NCBI RefSeq assembly: GCF_000185805.1
Contig: NC_014926.1
Span: 328,418 to 392,417 of the forward strand
DNA: 64,000 nucleotides
Reading direction: 5' to 3'
From: Thermovibrio ammonificans HB-1
GTDB lineage: Bacteria; Aquificota; Aquificia; Desulfurobacteriales; Desulfurobacteriaceae
The position numbers and the translations under genes were made by a program. The notes below the pieces were generated by a model, which saw nothing but the letters and a program-made list of their open reading frames with translations, searched no databases and was not told the origin of the DNA. Positions 1-9,728 of the stretch are shown piece after piece; the first letter of the stretch is position 1; the number at the start of each line of letters is the position of its first letter.

Positions 1-1129
1 TTGTGTCTCGGAAGAACCGGTAGATGGCCCTCTCTGTAAGCTCTCCCTTTTTGAAGAGTTCAAAAAGGAAGAATGGGCGTAAATGGTGCCGGATAACGTT
101 TTTAACGAGCTTCGCGCTTCTTTTCCCGAAGGACAGCCTCAGCATTGCGTTGAAGGCTATTTCGGCTCCTAAGGCGTCGTGGCCGTAGAAGGTAAGCTTC
201 CCGTTCTCCTCTTTCATCGTTTGGGGTTTGGCAACGTCGTGGTATAGTGCCGCAAGCTCTAAGAGCCCGATGTCGGGCAGTTCCGGCAGGTGGCTGTTTT
301 TAAAGAGCACCTCTGCCTCTTCAGAGAGCATCTCTTCTGCCCGTTCGGCGAGCCTCTCCACCCACTCTACCGTTCTTAAGGTGTGCTCCTTAAGGTTGAA
401 CTGGTGGAAGCCGGAAGGTGGAACTTTCTCTATTCCTTGGAGCTCTGGGAAAACCGGGAAGAGGGCTCCTATTTCGTCCAGCTCCCTGAGGGCCAAAGCA
501 AAGAACCCTCCCTTTAGGCACTTTACGAGTTCCTCCTTTATCCGTTCGGGAGCAACGCTTTTTAGCCCTTCTGCTGCTTCCCGGGCGAGTTTAAGGAAGG
601 AAGGATGGTAGGTGAAGTCGAGCTCGTTTTTTATCCGAACTCCTCTCAGAACTCTGAGGGGGTCTGCCCTGAGTGCACCTTCGGATACTGGCCTCACAAG
701 GCCTTTCTGGAGGTCTTCAAGGCCTCCGGTTGGGTCTATTATCAGGGCGTCGTCGTTAAAGGGCAGGAAGAGCTCTCTGAGGTCTACTGCAAGGGCGTTT
801 ATCGTAAAGTCCCTTTTCAGGAGGTCTTCTTCTACGGTTGCGCCGTCTACTCGGGTGAGGTCTATTCTCCAGTCCGGGCCGCAGAAGCTGAAAACGGCCT
901 TTTCCCTCTCTATTACAAACGGTTTTTTCTTTAAGGTTTCCTCTATGCAACGGGCGCACTCTTGGGGTTTAAAGCAAACTACGTCTATGTCTACTTTCTC
1001 CTTTGCAACCCGCAGGAGGCGGTCCCTTATGAAGCCTCCCACTATGTAGCAGCGGCCGTTTACAAGGCACTCCTGGAGCTTCTCCAGCTTCGGGTGGTAA
1101 AAGGTAAACTTGTGTATCCGCTTCTCCAT
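1..1129 (-). CDS. cca: tRNA nucleotidyltransferase / poly(A) polymerase family protein with HD domain (3' end off the window)
   Basis: This is a CCA-adding enzyme or poly(A) polymerase-family protein that builds or repairs tRNA 3' ends. The 376 codons visible begin at ATG 1129, with GGAG about 8 nt upstream. Near the N-terminus is the nucleotidyltransferase head motif YIVGGFIRDRLL, followed by a DID metal-binding pair. Further on are RDFTINALAV and the DPTGG/RADPLRVLRG stretch typical of class II enzymes. A C-terminal HD phosphohydrolase-like segment (LYHDVAKP) follows. The stop lies left of position 1. The gene is divergent from lolD, with a 20-bp gap. CCA- versus A-adding specificity cannot be told from sequence alone; Aquifex splits these activities between two proteins. 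Confidence 0.9.
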   Translation of the reverse strand, partial: MEKRIHKFTFYHPKLEKLQECLVNGRCYIVGGFIRDRLLRVAKEKVDIDVVCFKPQECARCIEETLKKKPFVIEREKAVFSFCGPDWRIDLTRVDGATVEEDLLKRDFTINALAVDLRELFLPFNDDALIIDPTGGLEDLQKGLVRPVSEGALRADPLRVLRGVRIKNELDFTYHPSFLKLAREAAEGLKSVAPERIKEELVKCLKGGFFALALRELDEIGALFPVFPELQGIEKVPPSGFHQFNLKEHTLRTVEWVERLAERAEEMLSEEAEVLFKNSHLPELPDIGLLELAALYHDVAKPQTMKEENGKLTFYGHDALGAEIAFNAMLRLSFGKRSAKLVKNVIRHHLRPFFLFELFKKGELTERAIYRFFRDT

Positions 1130-1149
1130 TTAAGTCTCCGGGAGGTAAG

Positions 1150-1821
1150 GTGGAAGTAATTATAAAGGCCGAAAACTTGGTTAAGGTTTACAGGAGCGAA
1201 GGGGACGAGGTTGTTGCCCTTAAGGGGGTAAACCTTGAGCTTACGGCCGGTGAGTTCTCTCTGCTTATGGGAGCTTCCGGCTCGGGTAAATCTACGCTCC
1301 TTCACATACTTGGAACTCTCGACAGGCCGACGGAGGGCAGGGTGCTGTACAGGGGAAGAGACCTCTTTGCCCTGCCCGAAGGGGAGCTTGCCAAGTTCAG
1401 GAACAGGAAGGTGGGTTTTGTTTTCCAGTTTCACTACCTTATAAACGAGCTCACCCTGCTTGAAAACGTTATGGCTCCTCTGCTTGTTGGGGGTTTCCCA
1501 AGGGATGAGGCGGCAGTTAGGGCAGAGGAGGTGTTGAAGAGGGTAGGTCTGGGGCATAGATTATCTCACAGACCGTTTGAGGTTTCGGGCGGAGAGAAGC
1601 AGCGGACGGCAGTTGCAAGGGCGCTTGTCACCGAGCCAGAGGTGGTTCTGGCCGATGAACCTACCGGTAACCTCGACTCTCAAACGGCCCGTTCGGTAGT
1701 TGAGCTCATGAGGGAACTCAACCGCGAGCTCGGAACCACCTTCCTGATAGCCACCCACAACAGCGAGCTGGAATCTTTTGCCGACAAAGTATACTTTATT
1801 AAGGATGGTGTAATCCTTTAG
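1150..1821 (+). CDS. lolD: LolD-like ABC transporter ATP-binding protein
   Basis: This is the ATPase subunit of an ABC transporter, closest in pattern to LolD, which powers lipoprotein release from the inner membrane. Walker A is GASGSGKST, the Q-loop region [16 protein letters not shown] is LolD-like, and Walker B is [13 protein letters not shown] followed by the H-loop histidine (ATHN). The signature motif is [15 protein letters not shown] rather than the usual LSGGEQQRVAIARAL, a mild variant. Start is GTG 1150 after GGAGG. At 223 aa it has the normal length. No LolC/E permease is adjacent; clpC follows after 27 bp, so the permease must be elsewhere. The MacB/FtsE-type family is an alternative label. 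Confidence 0.85.
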   Translation: MEVIIKAENLVKVYRSEGDEVVALKGVNLELTAGEFSLLMGASGSGKSTLLHILGTLDRPTEGRVLYRGRDLFALPEGELAKFRNRKVGFVFQFHYLINELTLLENVMAPLLVGGFPRDEAAVRAEEVLKRVGLGHRLSHRPFEVSGGEKQRTAVARALVTEPEVVLADEPTGNLDSQTARSVVELMRELNRELGTTFLIATHNSELESFADKVYFIKDGVIL

Positions 1822-1848
1822 GCTTCAAACCAAATCAAAGGAGCGTAG

Positions 1849-4323
1849 ATGTTTGAAAGGTTTACAACAAAAGCCCGCCAAATAATTATAAAGGCCAAAG
1901 AGCAGGCGGTATCCTTACGGTGTGAGAAACTGGGAACGGAGCATATACTCCTTTCCCTTTTAAAGGAAGATGAGATAACCAACCAGATTCTTGCCCGTTA
2001 CAACATATCCAAGGCGAGAATTCAGGAGATTATCCTGTCTCAGATTCAGCCTGCACCTTACGAGGTGGATATAAACACTGTTACCTTCTCTACCGAGGCC
2101 CGTAGGGTTTTGGAGCATGCAGTTGAAGAGGCCAAGCTTATGGCCAGCCCCTACGTTGGCCCCGAGCACCTCTTTATAGCCCTTGCTAAGGAGAAGCTCG
2201 GCCTTGCGGGGAGAATTCTCAGAAGCTACGGGCTCGACCACTACACCCTTCGCAGGGAGGTTGCAACCCTCCTTAAGGGGATAACAACCGAGAAGAAGGG
2301 GCCCAAGAAGAGCTCTACTCCCAACCTGGATAAGTTCGGTAGGGATTTAACCAAGCTTGCCGAAGAGGGTAAGCTCGACCCCGTTATAGGCCGGGAAAAG
2401 GAGATAGAGAGGGTTACCCATATCCTTGCCCGCAGGAGGAAGAACAACCCGGTGCTTGTTGGAGAGCCGGGTGTAGGTAAAACGGCCATAGTAGAGGGAC
2501 TTGCCCTTAAAATCGCCAAGGGTGAAGTGCCCGAGAAGCTGAAGAACAAGCGGATAGTGTCCCTTGATATGGCTTCCCTTATTGCCGGCACGAAGTACCG
2601 TGGGCAGTTTGAGGAGCGTTTAAAGGCGATAGTTAAGGAGCTTGAGAACAACAAGGACGTGATTCTGTTTATCGACGAGCTTCACACCCTTGTAGGCGCC
2701 GGTGCGGCAGAGGGCTCCATGGACGCCTCCAACATACTCAAACCCTCCCTTTCAAGGGGAGAGATTCAGGTAATCGGTGCAACAACCATAGACGAGTACC
2801 GCAAGTACATCGAGAAGGACGGAGCCCTGGAGAGGAGGTTCCAGCCCGTTATGGTTGAGGAGCCTTCCGTTGAGGACACCATAGAGATACTTAAGGGGCT
2901 CAAGCCTAAGTTTGAGGAGTTCCACAACGTTGTTATAACCGACGAGGCCATAGAGAGGGCGGTGAAGCTCTCGGTTCGCTACATAAACGACAGGAAGCTC
3001 CCCGATAAGGCTATAGACATAATAGACGAGGCGGGGGCTAAGGCCCAGCTTCAGGTTAGTGCTAAAGACGACAGGGTAAGGGCCCTTGAGAAAAAAATAG
3101 AAGAGGTTAAGGCCCTGAAAGAAGAGGCCCTTGCCATGGCCGAGTACGAAAAGGCCCACGAGTACAAGCAGAAGGAGCTGAAGCTCCTTGCCGAACTGGA
3201 GGAGCTCAAGAGAGAGGCTCGCCTCAGGCAGAAGCAGGAGAGGGTTGTAATAGACGAGAAGAAGGTAGAGGAGATAGTGGCCCTCTGGACGGGTATTCCC
3301 GTTCAGCAGCTTCAAGAAAAAGAGGCCGAGAAGCTCAAACGCCTTGAGGAAGAGCTCCACAAGAGGGTTGTCGGCCAGCACGAGGCTGTAGAGGCCGTTG
3401 CAAAGGCCATTAAGCGCTCCCGCCTTGGTATAAGGGCAAACGTAAACAGGCCCATAGGTTGCTTCCTCTTCCTCGGGCCTACTGGCGTGGGTAAAACCGA
3501 GCTTGCAAAAGCCCTGGCCGAGTACCTCTTCGGCGACGAGAAGGCCCTTATACGGATAGACATGTCCGAGTACATGGAGAAACACTCCGTCTCAAGGCTT
3601 ATAGGTTCGCCTCCGGGCTACGTAGGCTACGAAGAGGGCGGCCAGCTTACCGAGGCTGTAAGGCGTAAGCCCTACTCTGTAATACTCCTCGACGAGATAG
3701 AAAAGGCCCACCCAGACGTTCTCAACATACTCCTTCAAATCATGGAAGACGGCAGGCTTACAGACGGCCTGGGCAGAACCGTCTCCTTCACCAACACCAT
3801 ACTCATTATGACCAGCAACCTCGGGGCAAAACACCTCATCTCCGCCCAGAGGGGAATGGGGTTTGAAGTGGCCGACGGCAAAGAGGAAGAGCGCTCCTTT
3901 GAGCGTATGAAGTCCCTCGTCCTCGACGAAGTGAAGCGCTACTTCAAACCCGAGTTCATAAACAGGCTCGACGGCATAGTCGTATTCCATCCCCTTACCG
4001 AGAAGGAGGTTAAAGAAATCGTTAAGAAGCAGATTGAGCGGCTCAACAAGGAGCTCGAGGAGAAGGGTCTCAAAGTTCACGTTACCAAGAAGTTCATAGA
4101 CTACATAGTTGCCCGTGAGTTTAAGAAGGAGTACGGTGCCCGAACAATCAGAAGGGCCATCCAGACCCTTGTGGAAGATAGGCTCACAGACGAAATCCTA
4201 ATGGGGCGGTTCACAGAGGGTGGTGAAGTCCTCTTTGACGTTACGCCTAAGGGTAGAATCTCCGTCAGGGAGAAGAAGAAGCGGAAGAAAACGGAGAAGC
4301 CTACGGAGCTTGCCAACAAATGA
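1849..4323 (+). CDS. clpC: ATP-dependent Clp protease ATP-binding subunit ClpC
   Basis: This is a class I Hsp100 unfoldase of 824 aa that feeds substrates to ClpP. Two N-terminal Clp-N repeats occupy about residues 1-145. AAA1 has Walker A GEPGVGKT at about 205-212. A UVR-type coiled segment ([14 protein letters not shown]) lies near 425-440, which marks ClpC rather than ClpA or ClpB. AAA2 has GPTGVGKT near 543. A ClpP-contact loop of the (I/L/M)GF type is seen at RGMGFEV. Start ATG 1849 follows AAAGGAG. The last codons overlap rsmE (ATGA), so the genes are translationally coupled. No CIRCE or CtsR-type operator was recognised upstream; transcription probably starts before lolD. Confidence 0.97.
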   Translation: MFERFTTKARQIIIKAKEQAVSLRCEKLGTEHILLSLLKEDEITNQILARYNISKARIQEIILSQIQPAPYEVDINTVTFSTEARRVLEHAVEEAKLMASPYVGPEHLFIALAKEKLGLAGRILRSYGLDHYTLRREVATLLKGITTEKKGPKKSSTPNLDKFGRDLTKLAEEGKLDPVIGREKEIERVTHILARRRKNNPVLVGEPGVGKTAIVEGLALKIAKGEVPEKLKNKRIVSLDMASLIAGTKYRGQFEERLKAIVKELENNKDVILFIDELHTLVGAGAAEGSMDASNILKPSLSRGEIQVIGATTIDEYRKYIEKDGALERRFQPVMVEEPSVEDTIEILKGLKPKFEEFHNVVITDEAIERAVKLSVRYINDRKLPDKAIDIIDEAGAKAQLQVSAKDDRVRALEKKIEEVKALKEEALAMAEYEKAHEYKQKELKLLAELEELKREARLRQKQERVVIDEKKVEEIVALWTGIPVQQLQEKEAEKLKRLEEELHKRVVGQHEAVEAVAKAIKRSRLGIRANVNRPIGCFLFLGPTGVGKTELAKALAEYLFGDEKALIRIDMSEYMEKHSVSRLIGSPPGYVGYEEGGQLTEAVRRKPYSVILLDEIEKAHPDVLNILLQIMEDGRLTDGLGRTVSFTNTILIMTSNLGAKHLISAQRGMGFEVADGKEEERSFERMKSLVLDEVKRYFKPEFINRLDGIVVFHPLTEKEVKEIVKKQIERLNKELEEKGLKVHVTKKFIDYIVAREFKKEYGARTIRRAIQTLVEDRLTDEILMGRFTEGGEVLFDVTPKGRISVREKKKRKKTEKPTELANK

Positions 4324-5039
4324 GAAGGTTTAAAGTAGACTCAATCAAGGGAAGCGTGGCCTACCTGCGGGGGCAGGAGGCCCGCCACGCCCTTAAAGTT
4401 CTTAGGCTCAAAAAGGGCGACGAGATAATAGTTTTCGACGGCGAAGGTAAGGAGTACTCTGCCGTTATAGAGGCCGCTTCGCCCACCTCTGTGAAGCTCA
4501 AAATCGTTGAGGAGATAAACGTAAACAGAGATTCCCCCTTGAACTCCACCCTCTATATGGGTCTTACCAACAAGCTTCAGAAGTTTGAGCTTGCCCTCCA
4601 GAAGGTTACCGAGCTCGGCGTTACGAGGATTGTTCCGGTGGTTTGTGCCCGCTCGTCAACCGCCCAGCTGGTAAAGAACTGGTCGGGGAAGATGCGCAGG
4701 TGGCAGGAGATAGTTGTTAACGCTGCAAAGCAATGCGGCAGAAGTGTTTTGCCCGAGCTTTTGGAACCCGTGCCGCTACCCGAGGTGGAAGACGACTCCG
4801 ATCTTAAGTTTGTTCTTTGGGAGAAGGGAGGTAAGTCCCTGAAGAACTACCAGGACTACGTTGCCTCCTCCGTTTCCCTCCTTGTAGGCCCGGAAGGCGG
4901 CCTTGAGAAGGGAGAGATAGAGCTGCTTGAGTCTAAGGGGTTTAAGCCCATCTATTTGGGCAAGCGGATACTAAGGGCGGAAACGGCGGCTATTGCAGGA
5001 GTTACACTTGTCCAGTTCATCTGGGGAGACCTGGGATAG
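4320..5039 (+). CDS. rsmE: 16S rRNA (uracil-1498-N3)-methyltransferase RsmE
   Basis: This 239-aa SPOUT-family enzyme methylates U1498 of 16S rRNA in the ribosome decoding region. The N-terminal PUA-like part contains the [20 protein letters not shown] stretch. The C-terminal trefoil knot that binds S-adenosylmethionine shows [17 protein letters not shown] and [15 protein letters not shown]. The length fits the family. The ATG at 4320 overlaps the clpC stop by four bases (ATGA), so lolD-clpC-rsmE looks like one operon. The final 69 bp lie antisense to the small Cys-rich ORF 4971-5135. Confidence 0.95.
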   Translation: MRRFKVDSIKGSVAYLRGQEARHALKVLRLKKGDEIIVFDGEGKEYSAVIEAASPTSVKLKIVEEINVNRDSPLNSTLYMGLTNKLQKFELALQKVTELGVTRIVPVVCARSSTAQLVKNWSGKMRRWQEIVVNAAKQCGRSVLPELLEPVPLPEVEDDSDLKFVLWEKGGKSLKNYQDYVASSVSLLVGPEGGLEKGEIELLESKGFKPIYLGKRILRAETAAIAGVTLVQFIWGDLG

Positions 5040-5135
5040 AGAGCAGCTGTCTCCGCTACACTCTTTCCCGTCTTTTAGCCTGAGAACCAGCCAGATGCCT
5101 ACGGCTCCTACTACAAGCGGAACCCACAGCTCCAT
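4971..5135 (-). CDS. Small Cys-rich single-pass membrane protein
   Basis: This is a 54-codon frame that I do not recognise as a named gene. ATG 5135 has a strong AAGGAG ribosome site five bases upstream. The protein starts with one hydrophobic helix ([16 protein letters not shown]), then a short basic-acidic stretch with the cysteines CSGDSC and CNSC. The layout (one helix, then paired cysteines) resembles the small FeoB-associated Cys-rich membrane proteins, but no feoB is present. The 3' part overlaps rsmE on the other strand. The ribosome site and helix argue that it is real; its small size and antisense overlap argue for caution. Confidence 0.5.
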   Translation of the reverse strand: MELWVPLVVGAVGIWLVLRLKDGKECSGDSCSLSQVSPDELDKCNSCNSRRFRP

Positions 5136-5188
5136 ATCGACTCCTTCAAGGTGGGTTTAACTTAAACTTATACGCTCGGGAGGCAAAA

Positions 5189-5740
5189 TTGAAGGTACTT
5201 GCAGAAAGAGAGGTAAACGGTTGCACTTTTAAGGCTGTTCAGGGTGATATTACCGAGGAATCTACCGAGGCTATTGTGAACCCGGCCAACTCCCTTCTGA
5301 AACACGGCGGAGGTGTTGCCGGTGCGATAGTCAGAAAAGGGGGAGCGGTTATTCAAAAAGAGAGCGACGCTTTGGTTGAGAGGAACGGCCCTGTTCCCGT
5401 TGGAAGTGCCGTTTACACCTCTGCAGGGAACTTAAAGGCGAAGTACGTTATTCACACGGTCGGCCCGGTTTGGGGCGAGGGAAACGAGGAGGAGAAACTG
5501 AGGCGGGCCGTTCGTTCGGCCTTGAGGGTTGCCGACTCTTTGGGTGTAAGCTCTGTGGCTCTCCCTGCGATAAGCACCGGGATATTCGGTTATCCCAAGA
5601 GGGAAGGGGTTAAGGTGATAGTCAGCGAGGCTGTTAACTACTTTAAAGACACTCCGAACTCTTCTGTGAAGGAGCTTCACTTCACCGCCTTAGACTCTGA
5701 AACGGCCGAGCTGTTTAAAGAGGCCCTTGAGAACCTCTGA
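5189..5740 (+). CDS. Macro domain (ADP-ribose-binding/hydrolysing) protein
   Basis: This stand-alone macro domain of 183 aa binds ADP-ribose or O-acetyl-ADP-ribose and probably removes mono-ADP-ribose from proteins or nucleic acids. Diagnostic motifs are [18 protein letters not shown] with the catalytic-site Asn, the glycine-rich HGGGVAGAI, and the phosphate loop [12 protein letters not shown]. Translation probably starts at TTG 5189, six bases after GGGAGG; no better start exists upstream. A lysine/glutamate-rich tail ends the domain. It stands between rsmE and a chemoreceptor with no obvious functional link. The family is close to MacroD/YmdB, and the exact substrate cannot be deduced. Confidence 0.88.
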   Translation: MKVLAEREVNGCTFKAVQGDITEESTEAIVNPANSLLKHGGGVAGAIVRKGGAVIQKESDALVERNGPVPVGSAVYTSAGNLKAKYVIHTVGPVWGEGNEEEKLRRAVRSALRVADSLGVSSVALPAISTGIFGYPKREGVKVIVSEAVNYFKDTPNSSVKELHFTALDSETAELFKEALENL

Positions 5741-5794
5741 TTCCCTGCCCTCCTTGAAGCTTCAGAAGTTAAGAGTATTACTCTATGGTTTGGT

Positions 5795-5821
5795 TAAAAC
5801 TTTTGAATCCAATGCCGATTA
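5795..5821 (+). promoter_or_regulatory. Sigma-28 (FliA) type promoter of the nitrate-sensor chemoreceptor
   Basis: TAAAACTT at 5795-5802 is followed after exactly 11 bases by GCCGATTA at 5814-5821. The FliA consensus is TAAAGTTT-N11-GCCGATAA. The element lies 33 bp before the chemoreceptor ATG, and no competing sigma-70 pair with proper spacing is seen. It therefore probably ties expression of the receptor to late flagellar genes. Confidence 0.75.
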
Positions 5822-5853
5822 TATAGGTGAGACTCCTGCCGCGGAGAGGTCTG

Positions 5854-7827
5854 ATGACCATAAAGCAGAAGTTGCTGCTCATAAACGTTGTCATTCTGGC
5901 CTTCGTTATTGCCCTTGTGGGGTTTTTCTTCTTCGACGTGAAGCTTCAGATGGAAGCTCTGAACAGGGAGAAGGTTTTAAATGACCTCTCGTCTAAAATC
6001 AGTCTTCTCGTCCATGAAACCCAGAGGGAGCGCGGAGCCAGCGCCGGCTACTTGGGTAGCAGGGGGAAGAAGTTTGCCGCTATTTTGAGGCAGCAGCGTT
6101 TAAGGACCGATGAACGGGTTGCTCAGTTTAAGGAGTTCCTCTCACGCGTTGGGCTCGATGCCTTCCCCGAGGATATAAGGGAGAAGCTTCAGGAGGCGCT
6201 CGCTTACCTTGCTCAGCTTCCCCAGGTAAGGCAGAAGGTTGATTCACTATCCATACCGGTTAAGGAAGAGGTGGCCTACTACACCAACCTCAACAAGGTT
6301 CTGCTCGACGCAGTTGCCCTCTCTGCAAAGCACGCAAGCACTTCATCTCTCGTAAAGGCTCTAAAGGGTTACTCTTGCTTCCTGAAGGCGAAGGAGAGGG
6401 TCGGCATAGAGCGGGCCATTCTCAGCAACGCCTTTGCCGCCGATAAGTTCGCTCCGGGAATGTTCGCCAAGTGGCTTCAGCTTGTTGCCCAGCAAGAGGC
6501 CTACCTGGATGCCTTCAAGTCTATAGCCAGCGACAGGGTTTTAGAGTTCTACAGGGAGAAGATGAACTCTCCGGTTGTTTCTGAAGTTGAGAGGATGAGG
6601 CGTATAGCCCTTGAGAAAGCCGAAACCGGAGGGTTCGGCGTAGACAGCGTTTACTGGTACAAGACAATCACGAGGATGATAGACCTTATGAAACAGGTTG
6701 ACGACTTCATATCCGAGAGCAACCGCGAGCTTATAAAGAGCCTTTACAGGAAGAACGAGGCCAAGGCCATTGCGGTGGGAGTTTCATCTCTGGTCTTTAT
6801 GGTCGGCATTTCCCTCTTCCTCTACCTTGTGAGTAGGAGCATAAGCAGGAGGATAGAGCTTCTCAACGAAAAAGTCGGCCGGCTGGAACAGCTCGACCTT
6901 ACCGTTGACCTCTCGGTTGAGGGTAACGACGAGATTGCCGATATGGTCCGCTCCCTCAACGGCGTTATCCAGCGTATCAAGGAGCTTCTGCTGCGCTCCT
7001 TGGAGGTTGCTCAGGTTAACTACAAAGAGAGCGAGCACCTGGACCAGATTGCCAAAAAACTCAAGGAGCTCAGTGATTCGGTTGCCGAGGACGTTGCCGA
7101 AATAAGGGAGAGCATCTCTACAACGAAGGAAGACGCCTTTGTTAACAAGCAGACCGCCTCTGAAATCGCCCAGGTTCTCTCAGAGGCCGGCGGCGTTGTG
7201 AACGAACTTCTAAAAAGCGTTACCTCTTTCACCGAAGTTGTCTCGAGCGGTAAGGCTAAACAGGAAGAGCTTGAAGAGCTTGTCTCCTCGATAGAGAGCA
7301 AAACCGGAGAGATAAAACGGATAGTGGACATAATCTCCAACATTGCAGAGCAGACCAACCTCCTTGCCCTGAACGCGGCCATAGAGGCCTCGAGGGCCGG
7401 TGAGGCCGGCAAAGGGTTCGCCGTTGTTGCAGACGAGGTAAGGAAGCTCGCCGAGAAGGTGAGAAGCTCCCTCCTTGAAATCAGCCAGATAACCGAGTTT
7501 ATCACCAAGGGGATAAAACAGGTTGCCGTTCAAACTAAAGAGATGGCGGCTCAGATGGAGGAGATGTCGGAGAGCTTCTCGGGCCTTGTTGCAGAAGCGG
7601 AAAAGACCAAGGAGAGCCTTGTTGAGGCAGAGGAGAAGACCGACCTGCTCACCCGCCGTCAGGAAGAGCTCGTTGAGCTTATGGAAGGGCTTGAAGGCAG
7701 GGTAGAGGAGATAGACGGTGCGGTTGAGCAGGAGAAGAAAGGCGTTGAAGAGGTTCAGCAGGCAACAAAGGCCCTGAAGCGGGAGGCCAACGTCCTTAAG
7801 GAGCTCCTCTCTCAGTTTAAGGTGTAA
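5854..7827 (+). CDS. Methyl-accepting chemotaxis protein with nitrate/nitrite-sensing (NIT) domain
   Basis: This transmembrane chemoreceptor signals to CheA/CheW. ATG 5854 follows GGAGAGG; a GTG nine codons upstream lacks a ribosome site. A first membrane helix spans about residues 5-25. The periplasmic part carries NIT-domain motifs ([17 protein letters not shown], then RQQRLRTDE). A second helix lies near 310-330, then a HAMP segment and a long coiled signalling domain whose tip reads [19 protein letters not shown]. No CheR-docking pentapeptide ends the protein. NIT domains are predicted to bind nitrate or nitrite. With the nap cluster nearby and a sigma-28 promoter in front, the receptor probably directs taxis toward its electron acceptor; ligand binding is inferred. 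Confidence 0.93.
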   Translation: MTIKQKLLLINVVILAFVIALVGFFFFDVKLQMEALNREKVLNDLSSKISLLVHETQRERGASAGYLGSRGKKFAAILRQQRLRTDERVAQFKEFLSRVGLDAFPEDIREKLQEALAYLAQLPQVRQKVDSLSIPVKEEVAYYTNLNKVLLDAVALSAKHASTSSLVKALKGYSCFLKAKERVGIERAILSNAFAADKFAPGMFAKWLQLVAQQEAYLDAFKSIASDRVLEFYREKMNSPVVSEVERMRRIALEKAETGGFGVDSVYWYKTITRMIDLMKQVDDFISESNRELIKSLYRKNEAKAIAVGVSSLVFMVGISLFLYLVSRSISRRIELLNEKVGRLEQLDLTVDLSVEGNDEIADMVRSLNGVIQRIKELLLRSLEVAQVNYKESEHLDQIAKKLKELSDSVAEDVAEIRESISTTKEDAFVNKQTASEIAQVLSEAGGVVNELLKSVTSFTEVVSSGKAKQEELEELVSSIESKTGEIKRIVDIISNIAEQTNLLALNAAIEASRAGEAGKGFAVVADEVRKLAEKVRSSLLEISQITEFITKGIKQVAVQTKEMAAQMEEMSESFSGLVAEAEKTKESLVEAEEKTDLLTRRQEELVELMEGLEGRVEEIDGAVEQEKKGVEEVQQATKALKREANVLKELLSQFKV

Positions 7828-8206
7828 GGTTGCTCTTTTTGAGCTCCGAGAGAAGCGCCTCCCCGAGTTTAAGGGCTTTTGAGGCTTTCTTCTCGGTTAT
7901 CTGTACTTTGCGGTCGTAGTCGGCTGCGATGCGCAGGGTTTGGAGTCTTTTGAGCTTGGTGAACAGCTTTGGGTAGTGCCCTTTCACGTAGGTTAGAAGC
8001 TCTTTGTGGCTGCTGTTTTCGGACAGAACGCCGACTTTTCTAAAGTAGTCTTCGAGGTTCTTAAATACTGCGTAGTAACACCTGTTGCACACGGTTCTGT
8101 AGCAGGCCTGTCTGTTGCCCAGCGAAGTTGAAAGGGGTGAGTTTGAAACTTTCAGCAGGAACTTGGCGGTGTTCAGAAGCTCTTCCCAGCGAAAGTGGTT
8201 ACTCAT
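7817..8206 (-). CDS. HEPN-like small protein, possible toxin of a two-gene module
   Basis: This 129-aa, mostly helical protein resembles HEPN-family proteins. It opens with [13 protein letters not shown]. Its central signature [15 protein letters not shown] matches the (S/N)RxYYAxF pattern of the UPF0332/HEPN group, followed by HKELL. Four cysteines cluster around this motif. HEPN proteins are often RNases paired with an antitoxin. Here the partner at 8199-8492 overlaps the start by eight bases, so the two are translationally coupled. ATG 8206 is chosen over TTG 8209. The 3' end overlaps the tail of the chemoreceptor gene. Assignment is by motif only, and RNase activity is not shown. Confidence 0.6.
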   Translation of the reverse strand: MSNHFRWEELLNTAKFLLKVSNSPLSTSLGNRQACYRTVCNRCYYAVFKNLEDYFRKVGVLSENSSHKELLTYVKGHYPKLFTKLKRLQTLRIAADYDRKVQITEKKASKALKLGEALLSELKKSNLTP

Positions 8207-8492
8207 CAAGCTCTATACCCACCTCGATGGCAAGGTCCTTATACCTGGTGAGTAACAGGCTATAGGCTTTTTCTATTAAGGTTTCCTTTTCATTCTCGGT
8301 TAGGCCTTCGGTCACCTCAAGCAAAAGGGCAGTTCCTTCGGGGGAGGTTACTTTTTTAACGCCGCAAACCGCCTCTAACATTTTGAGTTCATCTGTAAAC
8401 TGCTTGAGCCGCTCTTTAAAGCACGGCCTCTTCTCTTTAGGGTAGGTTGCCGGTATTACTGCCGGTTGGAACTCCGTAGGTTCTGTAAACAC
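8199..8492 (-). CDS. Hypothetical 97-aa partner of the HEPN-like protein
   Basis: I do not recognise this protein. It is 97 aa, charged and probably helical at the C-terminus (LTENEKETLIEKAYSLLLTR), with a proline-rich first 25 residues and two cysteines. It shows no nucleotidyltransferase GSxxxG/DxD motif, so it is not the MNT antitoxin usually paired with HEPN proteins. Its stop overlaps the start of the HEPN-like gene (ATGAGTAA), a layout common in toxin-antitoxin and other obligate two-gene modules. A role as antitoxin or binding partner is a guess from position. Confidence 0.6.
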   Translation of the reverse strand: MFTEPTEFQPAVIPATYPKEKRPCFKERLKQFTDELKMLEAVCGVKKVTSPEGTALLLEVTEGLTENEKETLIEKAYSLLLTRYKDLAIEVGIELDE

Positions 8493-8544
8493 TTTTTTAC
8501 CCGTGGGTTTTAAAGGTTTTACACTTTAATTATCCGCCGGGGGG

Positions 8545-9489
8545 TTACTCGGTGCTATAAAAACCTTTAAGGTAGTTCAGAACCCTTTGGTAGCCTTTCG
8601 GAAGCTCCACCTCAAACTCCATTCTCTTGCCGGTTCTGGGGTGGTCGAAGGCGAGGTAGTAAGCGCAGAGGGCGTGCATTCCCATCTCGTCTATCAGCCT
8701 GCGGAGCTTTTCATCCTCTATTCTACTTGGTTTGTAGCCGTAGGTTCTGTCTCCAAGTAGCGGGTGGCCCAGGTTAGACATGTGGACCCTTATCTGGTGG
8801 GTTCTTCCCGTTTCCAGTTTGCACTTTATCTCTGCAACGTTGTGCTCGGGGAACTTTTCAATAACCCAGTAGTTGGTTATGGCCTCCTTGGGGCTTGTGG
8901 TGTTGGGAGAGAACTTCTTCCTGTCGAACTTATCCCTTCCTATCGGAAGGACTATTCTGTCGTGCTCTCTCTTTGGAATTCCGTAGATTAGGGCTCTGTA
9001 AAACCTGCCTACGCTTCTGTTTTTAAACTGCTCAATTAGTGACTGCTGGGCAAGGTCGTTCTTTGCAACAACAATTAGGCCGGCGGTGTCTTTGTCGAGC
9101 CTGTGGACTATTCCCGGCCTGAGGGCCCCGCCTATTCCTCCCAAGTCCTTACAGTGGTGGAGGAGCGCGTTAACCAGAGTTCCCGAGTAGTGGCCGGGGG
9201 CGGGGTGGACAACCATTCCCGCCGGTTTGTTTATCACTATAACGTCTTGGTCTTCGTAAATTACCTCTAAGGGGATGGCCTCCGGTTTGACCTCTATGGG
9301 CTCGGGCTCCGGGACTTCAAACTCTACCCTCTCACCCTCTTTAACTTTATATGCCGGTTTCTGAACGGTCTTTCCGTTGACCTTTACAAGGCCTTTCTCG
9401 ATAATCTCCTTTGCCTGGCTTCTGGATATCTGGGCCGCCTCGGCAACGAACTGGTCGAGCCGCTGCTTCTGGGTGGCCACCTTCTCCAT
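8545..9489 (-). CDS. rluD: 23S rRNA pseudouridine synthase RluD family
   Basis: This RluA/RluD-type pseudouridine synthase of 314 aa modifies 23S rRNA, classically helix 69. An N-terminal S4 domain (DQFVAEAAQISRSQAKEIIE) precedes the catalytic domain. The active-site stretch HRLDKDTAGLIVVAKN holds the catalytic Asp, and GRTHQIRVHMSNLGHPLLGD is the second conserved block. Start is taken at ATG 9489 after GGAGGGACA, five codons inside the longest frame. RluD versus RluC or RluA specificity cannot be read from sequence, but the S4 domain and length favour RluD. Confidence 0.9.
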   Translation of the reverse strand: MEKVATQKQRLDQFVAEAAQISRSQAKEIIEKGLVKVNGKTVQKPAYKVKEGERVEFEVPEPEPIEVKPEAIPLEVIYEDQDVIVINKPAGMVVHPAPGHYSGTLVNALLHHCKDLGGIGGALRPGIVHRLDKDTAGLIVVAKNDLAQQSLIEQFKNRSVGRFYRALIYGIPKREHDRIVLPIGRDKFDRKKFSPNTTSPKEAITNYWVIEKFPEHNVAEIKCKLETGRTHQIRVHMSNLGHPLLGDRTYGYKPSRIEDEKLRRLIDEMGMHALCAYYLAFDHPRTGKRMEFEVELPKGYQRVLNYLKGFYSTE

Positions 9490-9554
9490 TGTCCCTCCGT
9501 GCACTTAGGTGGTGATAAATCTATATTTCATAGGAACCTTTGCGGAGGCTTCCC

Positions 9555-9728
9555 TTGAAAAAGGTAAAGTGCCCTAACTGCGGAAAGGAGGTGGAGTGGG
9601 AGAACAACCCTTTCCGTCCTTTCTGCTGTGAGCAGTGTAAGCTGGCAGACCTCTCAAAGTGGCTGAACGAAGAGTACGCAGTTGTGGAGGAGATAGTCCT
9701 TGAAGAAGAAGGTGACTCCGGCTCTTAG
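9555..9728 (+). CDS. yacG: YacG-like zinc-binding DNA gyrase inhibitor
   Basis: This 57-aa zinc-ribbon protein of the YacG family binds GyrB and inhibits gyrase in E. coli. The two ligand pairs CPNCG and CCEQC are separated by the conserved PFRPFCCEQCKLADLSKWL block, which is diagnostic. Start is TTG 9555, with GGAGG seven bases upstream; a TTG five codons earlier lacks such a site. The acidic tail EEEGDSGS overlaps the start of mutS by 29 bp in another frame, so the two are probably co-translated. Confidence 0.88.
   Translation: MKKVKCPNCGKEVEWENNPFRPFCCEQCKLADLSKWLNEEYAVVEEIVLEEEGDSGS

Noticed and set aside
2752-3585. 277-codon minus-strand frame inside clpC
   Set aside because: Shadow of the conserved ClpC coding region; leucine/tyrosine-rich and without homology features.
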